A stretch of DNA of 64,000 nucleotides from Bacteroides zoogleoformans (lineage in GTDB: Bacteria > Bacteroidota > Bacteroidia > Bacteroidales > Bacteroidaceae), in NCBI RefSeq assembly GCF_002998435.1, contig NZ_CP027231.1, positions 1,281,001-1,345,000 of the forward strand, in the 5' to 3' direction. Under the pieces are notes generated by a model, which was not told the origin of the DNA, made no database searches, and saw only the letters and a program-made list of their open reading frames with translations. The position numbers were made by a program, and so were the translations under genes. Shown here piece by piece: positions 34,680 through 44,644 of the stretch; positions within the stretch are counted from its first letter, which is position 1, and each line of letters begins with the position of its first letter.

Positions 34680-35885
34680 ATGAATAAACTTGTTTGGAAA
34701 CTTCTCCGCCGACATATCAGCATAGGCCAATTGGCCGGTTTTTTCCTTGCCAATCTTTTCGGGATGATGATTGTGCTGCTGAGCGTACAGTTTTACTCCG
34801 ACGTACTCTCCGTCTTTACTTCCGGAGACAGTTTCATGAAGAGAGACTATATTATAGCTACAAAGAAAATCAGTACGTTAGGCGGTATCACCGGGAAAAG
34901 CAATACGTTCAGCAAGGAGGACATCGAGGACATACGAGAACAATCTTTCACACGTAGTGTGGGGGCCTTCACGCCTTCCCTCTTCAAGGTCTCTGCCGGA
35001 GTGGGCATGCAAGAAGCAGGCATACACCTATCCACGGAAATGTTTTTCGAGTCTGTGCCCGACGAATATGTAGATGTCAGTTTGAAGAAATGGCTTTTTG
35101 ATGAGGAGAGTCATATTATCCCTATTATAATCCCTCGCAACTATCTGAATCTATACAATTTCGGTTTTGCCCAAAGCCGTAGTCTGCCGAAGCTATCCGA
35201 GGGGTTGATAAGCATGATACAAATGGACATCGTGCTGCGGGGCAACGAACGGACGGAGCAGTACAAAGGAAATATCGTAGGCTTCTCCAACCGGCTGAAT
35301 ACTATTCTTGTGCCACAGTCGTTCATGGATTGGGCCAACAACAGCTTCGCTCCCGGCAAAGAAGGCAAACCATCACGCCTCATTGTGGAGGTGAAGAATC
35401 CCACGGACACGGCCATTAACGAATACTTCTCGGCAAACGGCTATGAAACCGAAGGTGACAGCCTCGATGCCGGAAAAACGACTTATTTTCTGCGCCTTAT
35501 CACGGGCATTGTCATGGCAGTCGGTCTGTTTATCAGCATATTGTCATTCTATATCCTGATGTTGAGCATCTTCTTACTGCTGCAAAAGAATACGGCGAAA
35601 CTGGAAAATCTTTTACTGATAGGATACAGCCCCACTCAAGTGGCACTTCCTTACCATATTCTGACGATAGGGCTGAATGTCGCCGTCTTGTTACTTTCCA
35701 TAGGTGGCGTCATGCAGGTGCGCACCTGTTATATTGAAACGATTCAGTCTTTCTTTCCACAGTTAGAAGAAAGTTCGTTATTTCCTTGTTTCTTGACAGG
35801 CTCTCTCCTATTCCTTATCGTATCGTTGCTGAATATATTCGCCATACGAAGAAAGATCATCGGTATCCGGAAAGGAGAGAAATAG
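34680..35885 (+). CDS. ABC transporter permease (FtsX/MacB type)
   Basis: 401 residues. An N-terminal helix (about 17-38, LAGFFLANLFGMMIVLLSVQF), a large extracytoplasmic domain (about 40-270) and three C-terminal helices (about 278-305, 323-345 and 368-390), the FtsX-like layout of MacB or LolC/E permeases. Cargo unknown. The upstream DUF4836-like lipoprotein may be related by function but nothing proves it. Confidence 0.85.
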   Translation: MNKLVWKLLRRHISIGQLAGFFLANLFGMMIVLLSVQFYSDVLSVFTSGDSFMKRDYIIATKKISTLGGITGKSNTFSKEDIEDIREQSFTRSVGAFTPSLFKVSAGVGMQEAGIHLSTEMFFESVPDEYVDVSLKKWLFDEESHIIPIIIPRNYLNLYNFGFAQSRSLPKLSEGLISMIQMDIVLRGNERTEQYKGNIVGFSNRLNTILVPQSFMDWANNSFAPGKEGKPSRLIVEVKNPTDTAINEYFSANGYETEGDSLDAGKTTYFLRLITGIVMAVGLFISILSFYILMLSIFLLLQKNTAKLENLLLIGYSPTQVALPYHILTIGLNVAVLLLSIGGVMQVRTCYIETIQSFFPQLEESSLFPCFLTGSLLFLIVSLLNIFAIRRKIIGIRKGEK

Positions 35886-36040
35886 AAGAGCGGTTATGTC
35901 TCAATACTCTTTTTCAAGCTATCGTCTTGCTCGGAATATCTCCCCAGATAGTTATTTTGGAATAAAAGATTGAAAAAGGACATAACCTGTTCGTCTTTAG
36001 AATGACTTTGACGGCACTTTTGTCCTCCCAATAGCTGTCT

Positions 36041-38575
36041 TCAGTAGTTCTCTTTTGTACTTTGGACTGACAACGTTTCCCATAAATTTGCAAGGCCGCT
36101 AAGGAGCCGGGTTACCGTTTCTTTATCTTTAACCGGAATTTTTAGCACTGTCTCGCCTGTTTCGGGATTCTCTTCGACTATTTCATTCACAAAATCCCGT
36201 GTAGTCTCCGGCGACTGTAATATGTGAGCCAGTCCGCTGAAAAATGATAATCCTTGTTCGGCAAGCTTGCGCGAATCGACAGTATTATGTTTTTCATGCT
36301 CTTTCCCTTGGCTATCCAAGCCGCTGTGACCTACTTGCTGCTCAGCTGTGTCGGAGAACCTTTCCGTTTGCAAGATATCTTCTTCATCTGTAGTGTGAAC
36401 AATAGGTTCGCTGTTTTCCTCTTCCTGCCGTTTCGGCTCTTCATCGCTTTTGTCAATGGTAGATTCATCTGCGAAAGACCCACGCTCAGAATCGTCCATG
36501 GCGGTGCTGAGCTGTTCCATCATATCCTTGAACTTGCTGTTTCCGGCAAAGATTGTATCCTCGCCTCCGTCCAGTACGCCTTCGAACATTGATGCCTTAA
36601 ACCGCAGCTTACCAAGCATATCCTCCTCGAAGGTATGGGCAGATACTAAGTTTACCACCTGTATGTTCTTCTTTTGCCCAATGCGGTAGATGCGGGCCAC
36701 GCGTTGTTCTAACACAGCAGGATTCCAAGGTAAGTCGATATTGATGAGGACGGAAGCTGCTTGAAGGTTCAATCCCGTACTTCCGGCATCCGTAGAAAGG
36801 AACACACGGATTTCGGGGATGTCGGTGAAGTTGTTGACCAAATCCTTACGCTTGATGGAAGGCACACCGCCATGAAGATATTCGTAACGGATTCCTTTCG
36901 CGTCCATCTCTTTGGCCATCAGTCGTGTCATACGCTCCCATTGGCTGAATATAACCACTTTTTCATCACCGCTCTCAACAATGTTGCTTACAATGTTCAT
37001 CACCTCGTCCACTTTCGTATCGAAACGTGTCTTTTGGTCAAGGATGTAGGTACTGTCGCAGACCATCCTCATCTGTTGGAGATTTTGAATCAGCCGGTTG
37101 CGGTCTGTCTCGGAAAGGAAATGCATCTTCTCCCATTTCTTCAAAAGGCACGACACACGCCATTTTGCCTCATCATGTACCTCCATCTGCTCTTTTGTCA
37201 TCGGGACCATCAAGTTCTTGTCCTGGCGTGTGGGCATCTGGAGCTTCACGTCACTTTTCTTCCTGCGGATGAGGCACGGCTTCAACCGCCCGCTTATCTC
37301 GTTCAAATTCCGATACCCCAGCGTAGCGCCTTTATTATCCGTGATGATGTAACGGTTGCGGAATAGATAGTAAGGTCCTAAGCAGAATTGATCCACCAGT
37401 TCGATAATGGAATAAAGTTCCTCAAGCTTGTTTTCCAAAGGTGTACCGGAAAGAATTACCGCATAGTGCGATTTAATCTTCCGTGCGGCCTTGGCTATCT
37501 GCGTATCCCAATTCTTCAGCCGCTGCACCTCATCAATAATCAGCATATCGGCCTCCATGTCTCCTAACACCTTGATATCGTTGCAAACTGCGTAATAAGA
37601 AACAATTTTGTAGGCCTCAGGCGCGCCATATTGCTCACGCCGTTTCAAGTGATCTCCTTCGATTACCCGTACGGTCTGTCCTGTGAACCGTTCAATCTCT
37701 CTTTTCCATTGATATTTCAAGGAGGTAGGACACATGATAAGGGTACTGTTTACATAACCTTTTTTACGCAATAATTCCGATGTACCGATGGCTTGAATGG
37801 TTTTACCTAATCCCATTTCGTCAGCAATAATGCAACGTCCGGCTTCAGCAGCGAACAGAATGCCTTTTTCCTGATAAGGATAGAGCCGGGTGCGGAGGAG
37901 GTCTTCAAAATCTTCTTTAACCAATGTACCCACCCATTTTTCACGTTGTTCATGTTCGCGCTTTTCCAATACATAGTTAAGAGCATCCTGATAGCAACGG
38001 AAAGTGTTGTCAATCTCGCGGGCTCGTTGCAGGAATACGTTAAAATGTTTATAAGAAGACGGTTTCAGACTGTCATCCTTATTGAAATAATCTTTTGCAA
38101 GCATACGGAATTCTTCCGCATGGTCGCTGCCGATACGGATGCGTACCTGCCGGCCCTTACTATAATCAATGTAAACCGAAGTATAAGGAGGTATCTCGGA
38201 ATGGACGCGTCTTCCTTTCCTTATCCACAACTTGACGGCCTCCAGATGCTTGCAAGTTCCCAATTGTGACGTTTTGAAATCCATGCAAGAACAATAGTTC
38301 CAAGGGCTCTTGGCACCACGGTATACGACTTTGTATTCTCTGCCGAGATGCCTGTTCCTTACTATGTATTCTCCGGGAGACTTTTTCTCGTCGGCACAGC
38401 ATACAGTCATATTCAAATCTTTGGCCGCTTGTTTGCGTAATAGCACCTGCCATGTCTTTAAGTCCACTCCTTCCGGTTTATACTGCCAAGGAATTTTCTT
38501 TACTTGTTTCTTGCTTTTCGACCTTTTATTTTTCGACTTATGCGTCGTACCGTCGTTCATTTTGGAAGTCCTCAT
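36041..38575 (-). CDS. SWI2/SNF2 family helicase with SWIM zinc finger
   Basis: 844 residues. A basic N-terminus (KSKNKRSKSKKQVKKI), a SWIM-type CxCxnCxH motif (YCSCMDFKTSQLGTCKHLEA, about 92-112), then both SNF2 lobes: DEMGLGKTIQAIG (motif I), LIIDEVQRLKNWDT (motif II), LSGTPLENKLEEL (motif III), LSTDAGSTGLNLQAA and LPWNPAVLEQRVARIYRIGQ (motifs V and VI). An acidic, Glu/Asp-rich linker precedes a C-terminal tail. DNA translocase, probably in chromosome maintenance or nucleoprotein remodelling; no defence partner genes nearby. Monocistronic. Confidence 0.92.
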   Translation of the reverse strand: MRTSKMNDGTTHKSKNKRSKSKKQVKKIPWQYKPEGVDLKTWQVLLRKQAAKDLNMTVCCADEKKSPGEYIVRNRHLGREYKVVYRGAKSPWNYCSCMDFKTSQLGTCKHLEAVKLWIRKGRRVHSEIPPYTSVYIDYSKGRQVRIRIGSDHAEEFRMLAKDYFNKDDSLKPSSYKHFNVFLQRAREIDNTFRCYQDALNYVLEKREHEQREKWVGTLVKEDFEDLLRTRLYPYQEKGILFAAEAGRCIIADEMGLGKTIQAIGTSELLRKKGYVNSTLIMCPTSLKYQWKREIERFTGQTVRVIEGDHLKRREQYGAPEAYKIVSYYAVCNDIKVLGDMEADMLIIDEVQRLKNWDTQIAKAARKIKSHYAVILSGTPLENKLEELYSIIELVDQFCLGPYYLFRNRYIITDNKGATLGYRNLNEISGRLKPCLIRRKKSDVKLQMPTRQDKNLMVPMTKEQMEVHDEAKWRVSCLLKKWEKMHFLSETDRNRLIQNLQQMRMVCDSTYILDQKTRFDTKVDEVMNIVSNIVESGDEKVVIFSQWERMTRLMAKEMDAKGIRYEYLHGGVPSIKRKDLVNNFTDIPEIRVFLSTDAGSTGLNLQAASVLINIDLPWNPAVLEQRVARIYRIGQKKNIQVVNLVSAHTFEEDMLGKLRFKASMFEGVLDGGEDTIFAGNSKFKDMMEQLSTAMDDSERGSFADESTIDKSDEEPKRQEEENSEPIVHTTDEEDILQTERFSDTAEQQVGHSGLDSQGKEHEKHNTVDSRKLAEQGLSFFSGLAHILQSPETTRDFVNEIVEENPETGETVLKIPVKDKETVTRLLSGLANLWETLSVQSTKENY

Positions 38576-38635
38576 TTGTGTTTAATCAATATAGCTGGCA
38601 TTTTCTTGATGGCAATAATCTTGCCATCGACCTCA

Positions 38636-38643
38636 CAAAAATA
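38636..38643 (-). promoter_or_regulatory. -7 box for the SNF2 helicase
   Basis: Reverse-strand TATTTTTG, about 60 nt before the start at 38575. Confidence 0.45.
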
Positions 38644-38814
38644 AACAATAAAAATGAAAGACCGTCTGTTTACTCTGTTTTTAGTCAAATTAACAATTAT
38701 CGAGAGGCCCGGCAACTACTCAGCCATTCGGCAATATGGTCTCTATCATTCTATACAGATAAGAGGTCACGGCTCTTTCATTTACAATTAAAGTAACGCC
38801 ATACCTCCCCTTAC

Positions 38815-40060
38815 CCGGTTCATCGCGAACCGGATAATTTGTTATAGTTGTATATCAAAAAGTTATCCTTATATCCAAATCTAATAATTTTCAATTTTGA
38901 GATAAAAAATACAAGAATCTGGTAAAGCTCATAGAAATGTGCCTCATAAGTCCAGCCATACCTTTTCTTTTGTCTTTTGTCAGACTGCTTTTTGCGTAGT
39001 CCTCTCCATATTGAGAACAGAGAATATACTATTCTCTGCATGGTATCAAGATTACGTGCAGCCTTTACAGACTTTCGTTTTACCTTGTCTTGCAGAAGAT
39101 TAAGGTCCAGCCCCCAATGCATGCTTTCTATTGCCCGGTGTTTGCGCACTATGGAACCCAATGCCGGAGTGTTTGTTGGCAGACCGCTCACGTACAGCCG
39201 TTTCTCGGAGGTATGTGCCCCTGAGGGCTTTTTGACAGTGTCGGATTCATATTCTATAATCGTCATATTGCCACCCCATTTCTCCTTATCTGCAATAATA
39301 TCCAGTCCGTCACAGATGCGATATGTCCTGGTTTCAATCCTGCCATGACCGAGTTCGGGACCCTCGGTATACGAATAAAGCGGTGCATGCTCTTTTATCC
39401 TGTCCCCCACTCCATAACACAGCGAACGCTGGTTGGCCTTGAGTTCTATCAGAAAATCGCCGCCTTCCTCCCTGATTTTGTCAATGATGTCCTTTTGCAT
39501 GGACATGGTATCGGCAGTAACAATCTTTCCGCAGATGTCGATTTTGTTGACAAGAAGCAGCGGGACGGCCTTTATCTCATTGCTTTTTCCTCACACACAT
39601 CCGTGGCCAGGGTTATCCCGGCTTCTGCGGAATAGGCGGACACGATGTCGGGATTACGGCCGTTATCATAAAAGGTAACCTTCATCGCTTTGCCGTCAAC
39701 ACAGATTATTTCCATTTCCGATTTTCGTATTTCTTTTCTGAAGCTCTCTGAAAAGGCCGACTGGCAATGTGCCATCTCCTCGTCATCAATGCTTTTGAAT
39801 ACACGGCATAACGTAGGTTCGGAGGGTAATCCTCTTTTCAATAAGCCCATTGCCTGCAGGCGCTGCAAATTATGTCGGCCGAAAGACAGGATTTCCTGTC
39901 TTGTTACGCACTTGCTCAAGCGAGCCATTATTACAAGCATCAACAAGTCTGAAAGACGATGCTTGAAATTACCCTTACCGGTTCTGTGATATTCCGGTAC
40001 TGAATTTACGAATTTTCTCAACTGTGCCATGATGGTTCTATCAAGGCAAACAAAGTGTTT
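38815..40060 (-). mobile_element. ISAs1-like insertion sequence (ends approximate)
   Basis: Holds one frameshifted transposase. The 3' end has a hairpin CCGGTTC/GAACCGG at 38815-38833 whose loop-side arm contains the transposase stop codon. I could not identify terminal inverted repeats or a target duplication by eye, so the limits are a guess. It lies between the SNF2 helicase and the 5'-nucleotidase operon and does not disrupt either. Confidence 0.6.
38820..40030 (-). pseudogene. ISAs1-family transposase, frameshifted
   Basis: The N-terminal 152 residues (MAQLRKFVNSVPEYHRTGKG through EIICVDGKAMKVTF, the first catalytic Asp region) end at an early stop near 39572. The rest continues in another frame (VPLLLVNKIDICGKIVTADT, SMHWGLDLNLLQDKVKRKS, the C-terminal Glu/Asp region). 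A run of five A near 39580 on the coding strand is one base short of the joined frame (GAA AAA AGC). The joined protein would be about 403 residues, near family size. A -1 slip on this tract is conceivable but weak; probably inactive. Confidence 0.8.
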
Positions 40061-40131
40061 CTCTTTTATTTATTAACGATAAAAAGTTGTATATCAGATG
40101 TTAATTCGTATTTTTGTATAGCAAAAATAAA

Positions 40132-40171
40132 GGCGGAACGCAATTTTGACCTCTGTCATTTGCATTCCGCC
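40132..40171. repeat. Inverted repeat between IS and nucleotidase operon
   Basis: GGCGGAACGCAA (40132-40143) pairs with TTGCATTCCGCC (40160-40171), one G-T pair, 16-nt loop. A T-rich exit exists only on the minus strand, so if it is a terminator it stops leftward transcription into the IS. The rest of 40031-40322 holds no gene. Confidence 0.6.
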
Positions 40172-40291
40172 ATAAAAAATTTAATATGCACGATAAAAAG
40201 AAACACCGAAGCGGTAGTAGTAAGCGAAAATAAAGTCATCAATAATCTTCATTTTTATCTACTTTTGTATGGCTCAATCGTAAAAAAAAAG

Positions 40292-40299
40292 TATATTTG
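40292..40299 (+). promoter_or_regulatory. -7 box for the nucleotidase-GH3 operon
   Basis: TATATTTG, 24 nt before the ATG at 40323; a TTTG lies at 40264-40267 (24-nt spacer, slightly long). Confidence 0.55.
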
Positions 40300-40322
40300 T
40301 AATTGATTAAAACTAAAAATGT

Positions 40323-41093
40323 ATGAAAAGATTGATTTTTCGTATCCTTTCCCGGGGGATAATGGCGGTTGCGCTTTTGTTGGCTTCCTGCCATTCTTCT
40401 TACCAAGTGACCCGGGTGGAGGGTGGTAGAATCTCCGTAGATTCTACGTGGGATGCTGTGCCGGATGCCGAAGCAATGGCTTTACTGGCTCCTTATAAAA
40501 AACAGATAGATAGTGTGATGTGCCGTGTGATTGGAACAGCCGAAGTGTCAATGGACAGATTCAGGCCTGAAAGTCCTTTGTCTAATTTGATTGCAGATGT
40601 GTTGCGAGAGGATGCTATGGAGGTGCAGGGCATGCCTGTTGATATGGGGATGATAAACATAGGCGGTATCCGTAGCTCTTTGACCGAGGGAGCTATTACT
40701 ATTGAAAATATTTTTGAAGTGTTGCCTTTTGAAAATTCGCTTTGCATACTGAGCATGAAAGGGAATGCTATGAAACTCCTGTTTGAGAATATAGCAGCGA
40801 GGGGTGGAGAAGGTGTGAGCGGTGTAAAGCTGGAAATAAGCAAAGACGGTAAGGTGCTGCGTGCGCTCATAGGCGGAAAACCAATAGAGGACGACCGGAC
40901 ATATACGGTTGCCACTGTGGACTATCTGGCCGATGGGAACGATGGCATGATTGCATTCATGCAGGCCGATAAGAGAGTATGTCCTAAAGGAGCCACAGTG
41001 CGTGGAATATTCACAAAATATGTGGAAAAGAATTCGGCAGTCGGTAAAAAGATTACCTCGCACATAGAGGGAAGAGTGATAGTAAAAAAATAA
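40323..41093 (+). CDS. 5'-nucleotidase C-terminal domain lipoprotein (UshA-like half)
   Basis: 256 residues. Lipobox LLASC near residue 23. The body is the substrate-binding C-terminal domain of UshA-type 5'-nucleotidases: SPLSNLIADVLRED, MGMINIGGIRSSLTEGAITI, IFEVLPFENSLCILSMKG and YTVATVDYLADGNDGM. It lacks the metal-binding catalytic domain, which is encoded by the next gene. The normal single protein has the order catalytic then substrate-binding; here the order of genes is reversed. Periplasmic nucleotide hydrolysis with the partner is inferred. Confidence 0.88.
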   Translation: MKRLIFRILSRGIMAVALLLASCHSSYQVTRVEGGRISVDSTWDAVPDAEAMALLAPYKKQIDSVMCRVIGTAEVSMDRFRPESPLSNLIADVLREDAMEVQGMPVDMGMINIGGIRSSLTEGAITIENIFEVLPFENSLCILSMKGNAMKLLFENIAARGGEGVSGVKLEISKDGKVLRALIGGKPIEDDRTYTVATVDYLADGNDGMIAFMQADKRVCPKGATVRGIFTKYVEKNSAVGKKITSHIEGRVIVKK

Positions 41094-41114
41094 AGATAAA
41101 AAAACAGAAGTTCG

Positions 41115-41981
41115 ATGAAACGTATATATTCTTTGGCAGTTCTGCTGCTTTTTACCTTTTCGCTTTCGGCACAACAGGGAAAATCCGGCGCTTTGGAAAA
41201 GCAATTGTTTATTCTGCATACCAGTGACACGCACAGTCGCATAGATCCCATCAGTCCGGAAGCTGCCGACGAGTATGCCGGAATGGGAGGGGTGGTGCGT
41301 CGTGCCGAGATTGTGAAGCAGTATCGCGGCAAGCATCCCGAGATGTTGTTGCTGGATTGCGGAGACATATCGCAAGGTACGCCTTATTATAATCTCTTTC
41401 AAGGCGAACTGGAAGTAAAGATGATGAATCTTATGGGCTATGACGCCATGGCGATAGGAAACCATGAGTTTGATTTCGGTTTGGACAATATGGCACGTTT
41501 GTTCCGTTTGGCTCGATTCCCGATAGTTTGTTCCAATTATGAAATGACAGGTACGGTGCTTGAAGGATTGGTGAAACCTTATATCACATTGGAACGTGAA
41601 GGTTTGAAGATTGGTATCTTCAGCCTGGCTCCGAAGTTGGAAGGATTGGTGCAAGCAGATAAAAGGGAAGGGGTGACTTATAAAGACCCGATAACGGTGG
41701 CACAGAAAATGAGCGACCTTCTCAGAGGAAAGGAAGGATGCGATGTCGTGATTTGTTTGTCACATCTGGGCTTACATAGGTTGGCATCAAGCGATATTGA
41801 CGATGAACAGTTGGTGGCCAAGACGTATGGCATCGATATTATCTTGGGCGGACATACTCACTCTTTTATGGAAAAACCGATGGTATATCTGAATGCCAAT
41901 GGGCAGAATGTTCCTATACTTCATTCCGGCAGAAGTGGTGTCTATGTAGGAGAAATGGTACTTACCCTGACAAAAAAATAA
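41115..41981 (+). CDS. Metallophosphatase (catalytic half of UshA-like 5'-nucleotidase)
   Basis: 288 residues with a signal peptide (MKRIYSLAVLLLFTFSLSAQ). Dimetal calcineurin-like motifs are complete: LHTSDTHSRID, LLDCGDISQGTPYY, IGNHEFDFG, LSHLGLHR and GGHTHSF. It ends where a fused UshA would continue into its C-terminal domain, which is supplied by the preceding gene 21 bp upstream. The two probably act together outside the cytoplasm on nucleotides or UDP-sugars. Confidence 0.92.
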   Translation: MKRIYSLAVLLLFTFSLSAQQGKSGALEKQLFILHTSDTHSRIDPISPEAADEYAGMGGVVRRAEIVKQYRGKHPEMLLLDCGDISQGTPYYNLFQGELEVKMMNLMGYDAMAIGNHEFDFGLDNMARLFRLARFPIVCSNYEMTGTVLEGLVKPYITLEREGLKIGIFSLAPKLEGLVQADKREGVTYKDPITVAQKMSDLLRGKEGCDVVICLSHLGLHRLASSDIDDEQLVAKTYGIDIILGGHTHSFMEKPMVYLNANGQNVPILHSGRSGVYVGEMVLTLTKK

Positions 41982-42010
41982 CTTGCAGATTGTCTCGAAA
42001 TAAAAAAAAC

Positions 42011-44644
42011 ATGAAATCAATCAAACAGCTATTATGGATTTTAAGTTTTATTGTAGGAGCATCTTCTCTTCATGCTCAGACAAAAGCTCCGGTTTTGTCT
42101 TTGAATGTAGAAAGCCAGTGTCGTCAATGGGTTGATTCGGTCTTCACCGGTTTGAGTTTACAAGAGAAAGTGGGGCAACTCATTGTTGCTACTATGCCGG
42201 CCGAAGTGGATAAAACGGCTAAAAAGCAGATACGTGAATGGGTGCGGAAATATAAGGTGGGCAGTTTGCTCTTCTCCGCAGGGACACCGGAAGAGCAGAC
42301 CATTCTGGCCAATATAGCCCGGAAAGAATCCAAGATTCCTGTCATGATGGCTATCGATGGAGAATGGGGGGCATCCATACGCTTGAAAGATAGTCCGGAG
42401 TATCCCGGTACCGTAGCCTTGGGATGTATTGAAGACAGGAAGTTGGTGGAAGGATACGAACGTGAGGTTGCTCGCCAGTTTCGTCAATTGGGGATACATA
42501 CTAATCTTGCGTTCACCGGGCATGCTGATGTGGACTTATTGAAGCCGGTGACACATGTGAGTCTTCTCAGTAAGAGCCCTTATGAAGTGACCGAAACGTT
42601 GCTGGCAGGAAACGATGTGGTGAGGGTGAAAGCTAACGTGAAAGATGCGGTGCACGAATTGACAGCGGCTTTAGAGGATGGCCGTTTGAGTCAAAAAGAA
42701 CTCGAAAACAAGTGCCGCAAAGTATTGACATATAAATATATGCTGGGCTTGCGAAAACAACAACCGCAGCTTCAAGTCAGCGGCATGAGTTATCGTGTCA
42801 ATACGAAAGCGGCCCGAGACTTGGCCGGGAAGCTTCGCTGTGCCTCGGTTACTGTATTGAGCAATTATTTTGATGTTCTTCCGTTAGATCCGGTAGAAGG
42901 GAATATGGCTATACTCAGTGTAGGAGAGCAGGAATGGGAGAAACCTTTTGTGGAACGCATGAAAGTTCACGCCGGTATTGACCATTTTTATTTATCGGGG
43001 AACGCCGATGAGGCTGCCAGACAAGCGATTGCTGAGCGGTTGAAAGCATATCGTCGTGTGATTGTCTGCGTTGTGGGATCGGTCTATATCAGTGAGCGTG
43101 ACATGGCTTTCCTTGAGGGGTTGCACTTGCGGGCTCCTTTAGTCTATACTTGCTTCACTTCCCATCGCATGTTACAACTTTTTACTCCAGCGCTTACTAA
43201 ATCGAGTGCAGTGGTTTGGGCACCCACAGCAGATGCCGATTTGCAGCGATATGTGGCAGATGTACTTTTTGCGAAAGCAGTGGCCAATGGTAAGATATCG
43301 GTAAACGTCGGCCATTTTTTCCCGGCAGGCACAGGTTGTGTGATTGAACCGGGTATGGAATCGGGAAAGAACATTCCGGAAGACTATGGCATGAAGTCGT
43401 ATGTGCTGCAACGAATAGACAGCATCGTGCAGAAGGGGTTAGAGGCGGGAGCCTATCCCGGCTGTTGCGTATTGGTATGGAAAGATGGAAAACCTATATA
43501 TGATCAGCAGTTTGGCACTCATTCTGATAAAGATGCTATAGCTGTTCGCCCTTCAGTTCTTTTCGATTTAGCTTCATTGACCAAAACAACGGCTACGCTT
43601 CTTGCCGTTATGAAGTTGTATGATGAAAGGAAAATAAGGTTAGACGATAAAATATCCACTTACCTACCTTTCTTGCGTGCCGGTGACAAACAGCATATCA
43701 CCATTCGTGAGTTGTTGTTGCATGAGTCGGGATTGAGTCCTTATGTTCGTTTCTACGAAGAACTTATTGAACCGAACTCCGTGCATGGCCCATATTTGCA
43801 GAGTTGGTTAGATAAGTGGCATACTACCCGCGTAAGTGAGAACAGCTATTATAGTTCTGACTTCAAGTTCAAGAAAAATATGATATCCGCCAAGCGGACT
43901 TCGGAACATAGCCTGCACATGGCAGAAAATATGTGGCTGAACAAGAGTTTTAAAAATACGATACTTCAGCGGATAGTCCGGTCGGAGTTGGATAGAAAAC
44001 GCTATGTTCATAGCGATTTGGGCTTCGTGCTTTTGCAACAGCTGGTGGAAACGTGTACGGGGATGTCCATGGATGCCTATCTTGCCAAAGAGTTTTATGC
44101 CCCGATGGGGTTGCAGCGTACTCTGTTTTTGCCTTTGACAAAGTTTGCAAAGACCGAAATCATGCCTACGGCAACCAATGATTTTCTGCGTCGTCAAGAC
44201 CTATGCGGATATGTGCACGATGAAATAGCTGCTTGTATGGGTGGCGTATCCGGCAGTGCAGGGTTGTTCTCCACGGCTGAGGAAGTGGCAAAAATCTACC
44301 AGATGCTGCTTGACGGAGGCGAATTCAACGGCAAGCGCTTCTTGAGTGAGGCTACCTGTCGTTTGTTTACGACAGAAAAGTCGGTCATCAGTCGCCGTGG
44401 ACTTGGATTTGACAAACCCGACCTTTCAACCTTAAAGAACAGCCCCTGTTCTGCTTCTGCTCCGGCATCCGTGTACGGACATACCGGCTTCACCGGTACC
44501 GCAGTTTGGGTCGATCCCGACAACAAGATGATATATGTATTTCTCAGCAACCGTCTTTGTCCCAATGTATGGAATACGAAACTGGGCGATATGTATATAA
44601 CGAAGAGTATACAAGACCTGATTTATGAGAGTCTGAAGGAATAA
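42011..44644 (+). CDS. GH3-like/serine hydrolase fusion with degenerate GH3 domain
   Basis: 877 residues from the ATG at 42011 (a TTG frame 21 bp upstream is less likely). Signal peptide MKSIKQLLWILSFIVGASSL. The GH3 part keeps the N-terminal barrel start (KVGQLIVATMPAEVDK, MMAIDGEWGASIRL) but jumps from LGIHTNLAFTGHADV to the DVVRVKANVKD region. About 145 residues are missing, including the KHFPGHG motif and the nucleophile Asp. A second GH3-like layer follows (to about 450), then a serine beta-lactamase/transpeptidase-like domain with SLTK (Ser522 to Lys525). Paralogue of the next gene. A non-glycosidase carrier of the hydrolase domain is likely. Confidence 0.85.
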   Translation: MKSIKQLLWILSFIVGASSLHAQTKAPVLSLNVESQCRQWVDSVFTGLSLQEKVGQLIVATMPAEVDKTAKKQIREWVRKYKVGSLLFSAGTPEEQTILANIARKESKIPVMMAIDGEWGASIRLKDSPEYPGTVALGCIEDRKLVEGYEREVARQFRQLGIHTNLAFTGHADVDLLKPVTHVSLLSKSPYEVTETLLAGNDVVRVKANVKDAVHELTAALEDGRLSQKELENKCRKVLTYKYMLGLRKQQPQLQVSGMSYRVNTKAARDLAGKLRCASVTVLSNYFDVLPLDPVEGNMAILSVGEQEWEKPFVERMKVHAGIDHFYLSGNADEAARQAIAERLKAYRRVIVCVVGSVYISERDMAFLEGLHLRAPLVYTCFTSHRMLQLFTPALTKSSAVVWAPTADADLQRYVADVLFAKAVANGKISVNVGHFFPAGTGCVIEPGMESGKNIPEDYGMKSYVLQRIDSIVQKGLEAGAYPGCCVLVWKDGKPIYDQQFGTHSDKDAIAVRPSVLFDLASLTKTTATLLAVMKLYDERKIRLDDKISTYLPFLRAGDKQHITIRELLLHESGLSPYVRFYEELIEPNSVHGPYLQSWLDKWHTTRVSENSYYSSDFKFKKNMISAKRTSEHSLHMAENMWLNKSFKNTILQRIVRSELDRKRYVHSDLGFVLLQQLVETCTGMSMDAYLAKEFYAPMGLQRTLFLPLTKFAKTEIMPTATNDFLRRQDLCGYVHDEIAACMGGVSGSAGLFSTAEEVAKIYQMLLDGGEFNGKRFLSEATCRLFTTEKSVISRRGLGFDKPDLSTLKNSPCSASAPASVYGHTGFTGTAVWVDPDNKMIYVFLSNRLCPNVWNTKLGDMYITKSIQDLIYESLKE

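Noticed and set aside
39572..39600. Programmed -1 frameshift in the IS transposase
   Set aside because: Only five A and no X XXY YYZ heptamer in the zero frame; the family normally has one continuous frame.
40548..41654. Minus-strand open frame of 368 codons across the nucleotidase halves
   Set aside because: Shadow of two clear plus-strand genes; low-complexity His/Gln text.
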